This document shows, piece after piece, positions 7,480 through 10,271 of a stretch of 10,271 bases of DNA. The notes under the pieces are model-generated. The model worked only from the letters and a program-made list of their open reading frames with translations, was not told where the DNA came from and ran no database searches. The position numbers were made by a program, and so were the translations under genes. The stretch is taken from contig CADBUD010000213.1 in the NCBI GenBank assembly GCA_902797785.1, positions 1 to 10,271 of the forward strand, given 5' to 3'. This DNA comes from an uncultured Lachnospiraceae bacterium. Its GTDB lineage: Bacteria > Bacillota > Clostridia > Lachnospirales > Lachnospiraceae. The first letter of the stretch is position 1, and each line of letters opens with the position of its first letter.

Positions 7480-7865
7480 GCCATTTTGCAGATTCCTATT
7501 CCAAACGAATTAAGGAACTGTGCTTTTCTGATGGAAAAGAGTCCGTACGAAAAGACAATACTATAAGAATAGCACAAAGTGATAGAATTTATCCTGTCAG
7601 GTTTTCGACAAAATTCCAGTTTTGAATCAAAAAAACCGACCAGTCTTTTGGACTGGCCGGCTGCTCTTGTGTATTTTAAAATCAATCGTATTTTAAAACT
7701 TCTAACCTCTGGTATTTCTAAATCATTTGCATCTCTGCTTTTCTTAAGGCGCCCTCAGAATATTTATCCCAAGTAATCTCCCATTCTTTTGTACCCTGCA
7801 GATTTATCTATGGCATCTGCTAGGAGAGAAAATCTCTCACTTTTGTTTTTTAAGATTTATCATAA
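7480..7865. other. intergenic stretch with a terminator and a possible decayed coding trace
   Basis: No intact gene is supported here. Apart from the terminator at 7629-7660, the minus strand shows a 30-codon open frame at 7718-7807 that reads KEWEITWDKYSEGALRKAEMQ, with protein-like composition. An overlapping frame reads DANDLEIPEVRSFKIR just beyond it. A single frameshift would join them into something like a helix-turn-helix tail, loosely reminiscent of resolvases. There is no start codon with a ribosome binding site. Two TTTTAAAATAC copies lie 17 bases apart near 7672-7699. A GAGAG-AAAAT-CTCTC hairpin with a T-rich tail in + orientation lies near 7823-7853. Confidence 0.3.
7629..7660 (-). 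terminator. strong intrinsic terminator downstream of the 6S RNA region
   Basis: On the minus strand CCGGCCAGTC (7651-7660) pairs over a 5-nt loop with GACTGGTCGG (7636-7645), with one G-U pair, and seven U follow (7629-7635). It ends a minus-strand transcript coming from above 7660: the 6S RNA precursor, pckA read-through, or a lost gene. Confidence 0.9.
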
Positions 7866-8046
7866 GTATTACCCAAAATGCCGTTTCCTGCAATTTTGAC
7901 TCCTAGCTAAAGCCAGGTGGGTAACCGCACATATTTTTTCTGTCTTCCGCTGCATGGCGGCTTGACATATTAATATAGATATAGGAGTCCCAATAAATAA
8001 AATGTAGGTTCAAAACAGCAGGGGTATCGAACATCTCAGGCAATAA
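7866..8046 (-). ncRNA. ssrS: candidate 6S RNA (RNA polymerase regulator)
   Basis: 6S RNA binds sigma-A RNA polymerase by mimicking an open promoter. The RNA read on the minus strand starts near TATTGCCTGAGATGTTCG, close to the 5' end of known 6S RNAs (E. coli has CUGAGAUGUUCGC). Its 14 bases 8032-8045 pair without interruption, counting G-U, with CATTTTGGGTAATA (7867-7880). A bulged T and five more pairs extend the closing stem outward. Inside, GACTCCTA (7982-7989) pairs with TAGGAGTC (7898-7905). Between the two helices lies an asymmetric open bubble of about 40 and 18 nt, the hallmark of 6S. The apical part ends in TGTC-AA-GCCGC...GCGG-AA-GACA (7941-7967), then GCGGTTACCCACCTGG, which I recognise from Firmicute 6S RNAs. 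The length of about 180 nt fits. No long frame overlaps it. Ends are inferred from structure. Confidence 0.82.
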
Positions 8047-8048
8047 CT

Positions 8049-8077
8049 TATCTACTGATCAAATATAGTAAACGCAA
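8049..8077 (-). promoter_or_regulatory. possible proximal promoter of the 6S RNA
   Basis: TTGCGT (8072-8077), a 17-bp spacer, then TAGATA (8049-8054) would start transcription near 8042-8044, exactly at the predicted 6S closing stem. The -10 is only a fair match to consensus, but the -35 and spacing equal those of the pheST promoter. Confidence 0.5.
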
Positions 8078-8116
8078 TAAATAAATCCGTTTCCTATATT
8101 TTTATTTTCTAATCCT

Positions 8117-8145
8117 ATTGTACCCTAATTTTGCCGAAATATCAA
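8117..8145 (-). promoter_or_regulatory. strong sigma-A-type promoter upstream of the 6S RNA
   Basis: TTGATA (8140-8145), a 17-bp spacer and TACAAT (8117-8122) are close to consensus. Transcription would begin near 8110 and give a precursor with about 65 extra 5' bases. It lies between the pckA stop and the 6S region, so the RNA need not depend on pckA transcription. Confidence 0.7.
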
Positions 8146-8182
8146 GAGGAATTTTTTCCTTTTTTGGAAAATTTCGACAAAA

Positions 8183-8203
8183 AGCGGAGCTGTGAACAGT
8201 AAC
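8183..8203 (-). repeat. GTTAC...CACAGC repeat copy at the pckA 3' end
   Basis: The minus strand reads GTTACTGTTCACAGCTCCGCT starting six bases after the pckA stop codon. It matches 10186-10206 on the + strand at 19 of 21 positions. The tail GCTTTTTG follows a very short hairpin, so a weak terminator role is possible; no strong pckA terminator is seen. Confidence 0.65.
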
Positions 8204-8209
8204 AGATTC

Positions 8210-9916
8210 TTAGCACTCAGCAACGAGCTTCTTCAATGCCTCTAATGCCTCATCCGGAAGTTTATCATATCCCTCTTTCTTGGTAGCGAAATCCTCTACT
8301 GCTTTCACACGATTCTCCATAGCGCTCTTTAATGCTGCTACATAGGAAGCGTCATTTAAATCCGGTGTGAAATCGTCAGTCTTTCCTGACCAGTCGTTCA
8401 TGATCTCGATATCCTCGAAATTGCCCCATTTTTCAAATTTTGCTCTTCCTTCTACGATCGTCTCTAAGATTCCAAGAGTATCTGCCGGTTTTACCTTTTT
8501 GCCCATGAAATCACCAGTGTTTACGATGTAGCAGTCTACGTTCTTCTCTTCTACGAGCTTTTTGAACTTCACATAGTCGTTCTCCAGCGGATAAGTACGG
8601 AATGGGTTAGCATATGGAACGATTCTAAGAGCATTTAAATCTGTTCCAGCAGCTACACGCTCTGCGGAAGAGGTCTTTGTTGCAAGAGTAGCTCCCATAA
8701 CAGAAGCAAGAGCAGCTCCTTTTAATTTTACTACCGGCGGAATGGTAGGATCCTTCATGATCCAGAAGATTGCATTTACCGGTGCTTCAATCTTGTCTAC
8801 ACGGTTCGGGCTCCAGAGCTTGGACTTGATTGCACGTCCATTTCCATTTCTGATATCCTCTGTTACAAGCTGAATCTTGCCGTTCTCATCTAAAGTAGCA
8901 GAACAGTTCTGTGCTGTTAAGAGATATTCATTATCCGGGCAGCCAGTTGGATAATCTGCTGTCTTATCGAAATATGTAGGCTCTAATGCGATCGAAGAAC
9001 AGGTATCTGTATTGATGATGAATGCATCATCATGAAGAACCTTGATTGCCGGATATTTGTTATTGTGTTTTGCATGAGTCAGTGTGGATTTTCCTGAGCC
9101 TGAGAGACCATATACGGATGCTACGAATTTGGAACCATCCTCTAAGGTGTACTCTTTCTGTCCACCGTGACAGGAAGCATATCCATTTCTGTTCGCCAAA
9201 GCCCATGCCATGGTCAGTGTACCTTTCTTATGCTCTCCGAAATATCTCATACCGAGGATTGCTGCACAGTTCTCATTGGTATCGAAATAGCAGAGAGTCA
9301 ATGGATCGCTCAGACAACTGTAGTCTACATCCGGTGCATCATGCGGTGCCCACTGTGGATCGGAGAAGATATAGATATCCGGCTCTTTTCCGTCACCGAC
9401 CGGTTTGGAATTTTTGTACATTTTTACGTACTCATCTGACATGTACTGGAAGTTCAGCATCCAGTTGTAGAGAATGTTCTCCTCTCCTTCCGGAATCAGA
9501 AGATGTGCTTTTACCATGAACTCCGGATCCAGACCGATGAAGCACTCAGCGTGATACATGGTTTTCCAACGAGTTTCATAAATAGCATCCATAACGACCT
9601 TATCAAGCTTGGCACTATCTACTCCCGGCTCACCCTTGATCCGGCGGGCAGCAGCGTAACGTCCTGTCACAGCACCGTCATTGAACAGAAGCACCTTGGC
9701 GTCTTTCTCCAGACCGAACAGCTCGCCATCCTTTACCGGCATATCTGTTACGATGGTTCCCGGTGAGTTCTTCGCTAACTCATAGGCTTCCTTTAAGGTG
9801 TTTACTTTTACGACGTTGTTTCCATAATATGCTGCTTCAATGATAGAACGGGTCTTAGAAAAACCAACCTTTCCTGCACCGATCTCGTTAATTGGATAAT
9901 ATGCTTTTGTTGACAT
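8210..9916 (-). CDS. pckA: phosphoenolpyruvate carboxykinase (ATP)
   Basis: PckA interconverts oxaloacetate plus ATP with phosphoenolpyruvate, CO2 and ADP. In gut anaerobes it often runs towards oxaloacetate, conserving ATP in fermentation. Visible landmarks are the P-loop YGLSGSGKSTLT (269-280), the metal-binding HDDAF (295-299), the YFGEHKKGTL block (225-234), equivalent to the E. coli KK pair with catalytic Lys213, and ASCHGG (His250, equivalent to His232). The motif IVNTGDF at 464-470 corresponds to the YLVNTG region. At 568 residues it is somewhat longer than typical ATP-type enzymes (about 530). Its N-terminal substrate region keeps TGR (84-86) but lacks the usual TGRSPKDKY, so it belongs to a divergent branch of the family. 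An AAGGAGGA ribosome binding site (9922-9929) fixes the start. It has its own promoter and appears monocistronic. Confidence 0.95.
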   Translation of the reverse strand: MSTKAYYPINEIGAGKVGFSKTRSIIEAAYYGNNVVKVNTLKEAYELAKNSPGTIVTDMPVKDGELFGLEKDAKVLLFNDGAVTGRYAAARRIKGEPGVDSAKLDKVVMDAIYETRWKTMYHAECFIGLDPEFMVKAHLLIPEGEENILYNWMLNFQYMSDEYVKMYKNSKPVGDGKEPDIYIFSDPQWAPHDAPDVDYSCLSDPLTLCYFDTNENCAAILGMRYFGEHKKGTLTMAWALANRNGYASCHGGQKEYTLEDGSKFVASVYGLSGSGKSTLTHAKHNNKYPAIKVLHDDAFIINTDTCSSIALEPTYFDKTADYPTGCPDNEYLLTAQNCSATLDENGKIQLVTEDIRNGNGRAIKSKLWSPNRVDKIEAPVNAIFWIMKDPTIPPVVKLKGAALASVMGATLATKTSSAERVAAGTDLNALRIVPYANPFRTYPLENDYVKFKKLVEEKNVDCYIVNTGDFMGKKVKPADTLGILETIVEGRAKFEKWGNFEDIEIMNDWSGKTDDFTPDLNDASYVAALKSAMENRVKAVEDFATKKEGYDKLPDEALEALKKLVAEC

Positions 9917-9942
9917 TTTAGTCCTCCTTCATGAAATGATTT

Positions 9943-9965
9943 TGTGATAAATTTTTTTCATCACA
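9943..9965. promoter_or_regulatory. inverted repeat in the pckA leader
   Basis: TGTGAT (9943-9948) and ATCACA (9960-9965) flank an 11-bp A/T tract in which AAA and TTT extend the pairing. It lies just after the expected pckA start site, so it could be a repressor operator or a 5' mRNA hairpin. The spacing is too wide for a standard CRP/FNR-type half-site pair. Confidence 0.45.
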
Positions 9966-9975
9966 GATATATATA

Positions 9976-10003
9976 TTATTACATTTCTATCTAAATAAGT
10001 CAA
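9976..10003 (-). promoter_or_regulatory. sigma-A-type promoter of pckA
   Basis: TTGACT (9998-10003), a 16-bp spacer and TAATAA (9976-9981), preceded by TG, give a good vegetative promoter. The start is expected near 9969, leaving a leader of about 50 bases with an inverted repeat and a strong ribosome binding site. Confidence 0.75.
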
Positions 10004-10097
10004 GATATCCTTTGAGATTTTTTGTTAATAAAAACGAAAAAAATGTGAATTTTTTGTAAAAATCTATACAGAATCCATAGCTTTTCGGGTGTTTGTC

Positions 10098-10106
10098 TGC
10101 TATAAT
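10098..10106 (+). promoter_or_regulatory. extended -10 promoter pointing right, divergent from pckA
   Basis: The + strand carries TGCTATAAT (10098-10106), a consensus -10 with the extended TG. No good -35 is visible 16-18 bp upstream, but an A/T-rich tract (10019-10065) precedes it. It would drive whatever begins at 10148. Confidence 0.6.
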
Positions 10107-10147
10107 CTCTCACAGAATCGCAACATCTACAGAAAGGAGCTGTTCCG

Positions 10148-10165
10148 ATGTCAATTCTTGATTGA
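10148..10165 (+). pseudogene. five-codon frame after a good RBS: leader peptide or truncated gene start
   Basis: AAAGGAGC (10133-10140) is followed by ATG at 10148 with seven-base spacing. The frame reads only MSILD before TGA. Deleting one T at 10162-10163 would give MSILDEIAKQKAGYYSQLCCS before the next stop at 10212, and the opening is reminiscent of ordinary enzyme N-termini. The repeat at 10186 begins shortly afterwards. It may be a gene start broken by a frameshift or repeat, or a genuine mini-ORF. Confidence 0.3.
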
Positions 10166-10185
10166 AATAGCAAAACAAAAAGCCG

Positions 10186-10253
10186 GTTACTATTCACAGC
10201 TCTGCTGTTCATAGCAACAAAATGCACACAAATACTCCCTTTGGTCGTATTTG
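10186..10253. repeat. compound palindromic repeat at the right edge
   Basis: GTTACTATTCACAGC, a 3-nt loop and GCTGTTCATAGCAAC (10186-10218) form a 15-bp imperfect hairpin with three mismatches. A second hairpin, CAAATAC (10229-10235) with GTATTTG (10247-10253), follows. The first part matches elements near the ends of pckA and pheT. The sequence runs out of the window, so the full extent is unknown. Confidence 0.65.
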
Positions 10254-10271
10254 GCGCACTGCTACCCCGGA

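Noticed and set aside
7511..7523. 13-base exact match TAAGGAACTGTGC to the pheS-pheT hairpin (2635-2647)
   Set aside because: A 13-mer shared once within 10 kb is expected about by chance, and the copy at 7511 lacks the other hairpin arm.
7458..7685. 75-codon minus-strand open frame
   Set aside because: It reads straight through the strong terminator hairpin and its U-tract and has no ribosome binding site. I treat it as chance.
7579..7776. 65-codon + strand open frame in the same gap
   Set aside because: It is antisense to the same terminator, has AT-driven composition and no plausible SD.
7866..8046. tmRNA, SRP RNA or RNase P RNA as alternatives for the structured RNA
   Set aside because: None of the hallmark motifs (tRNA-like ends, GGAAGCAGCC-type SRP loop, GAGGAAAGTCC of RNase P) is present, while the layout fits 6S.
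10000..10227. 75-codon minus-strand open frame at the right edge
   Set aside because: It runs across the pckA -35 box, the A/T tract and the palindromic repeat, and its composition is not protein-like.

Overview
The window looks like chromosomal DNA from a clostridial Firmicute, most likely a Lachnospiraceae gut anaerobe. The reasons are moderate GC with AT-rich intergenic gaps, strong AGGAGG-type ribosome binding sites, a T-box in front of pheST, a SpoIID/LytB sporulation-type protein, an ATP-type PEP carboxykinase, and many small palindromic repeats at gene ends. The genus cannot be fixed from the sequence alone.

All five protein genes are on the minus strand, so transcription runs from high to low coordinates. 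From the right: pckA (8210-9916) has its own promoter. An 800-base gap follows (7405-8209) that holds a good candidate 6S RNA (about 7866-8046), a strong minus-strand terminator (7629-7660) and a 17-bp-arm inverted repeat (7431-7479). Next come a large membrane-anchored SpoIID/LytB protein (5194-7389, probable TTG start), a 280-base gap with a 63-bp tandem repeat and nested palindromes, and a YihY/BrkB-type membrane protein (4029-4913). The Phe T-box leader (about 3715-3974), pheS (2665-3684) and pheT (130-2550) complete the set. The left edge (1-129) and right edge (10186-10271) are palindromic repeat sequence.

pheS and pheT encode the two subunits of phenylalanyl-tRNA synthetase. They are co-transcribed under a tRNA-Phe-sensing T-box with a visible UUC specifier, UGGU antiterminator bulge and intrinsic terminator. 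The T-box promoter sits only 19 bp beyond the YihY stop codon with no terminator between them, so the T-box terminator probably also ends upstream transcription.

The least obvious content is non-coding: the 6S RNA candidate, a shared GTTAC...CACAGC palindromic element near several stop codons, and a promoter/RBS/ATG at the right edge that opens only a five-codon frame before a repeat begins. I see no clear sign of a new multi-gene defence, mobile or biosynthetic system; the coding part is ordinary housekeeping.
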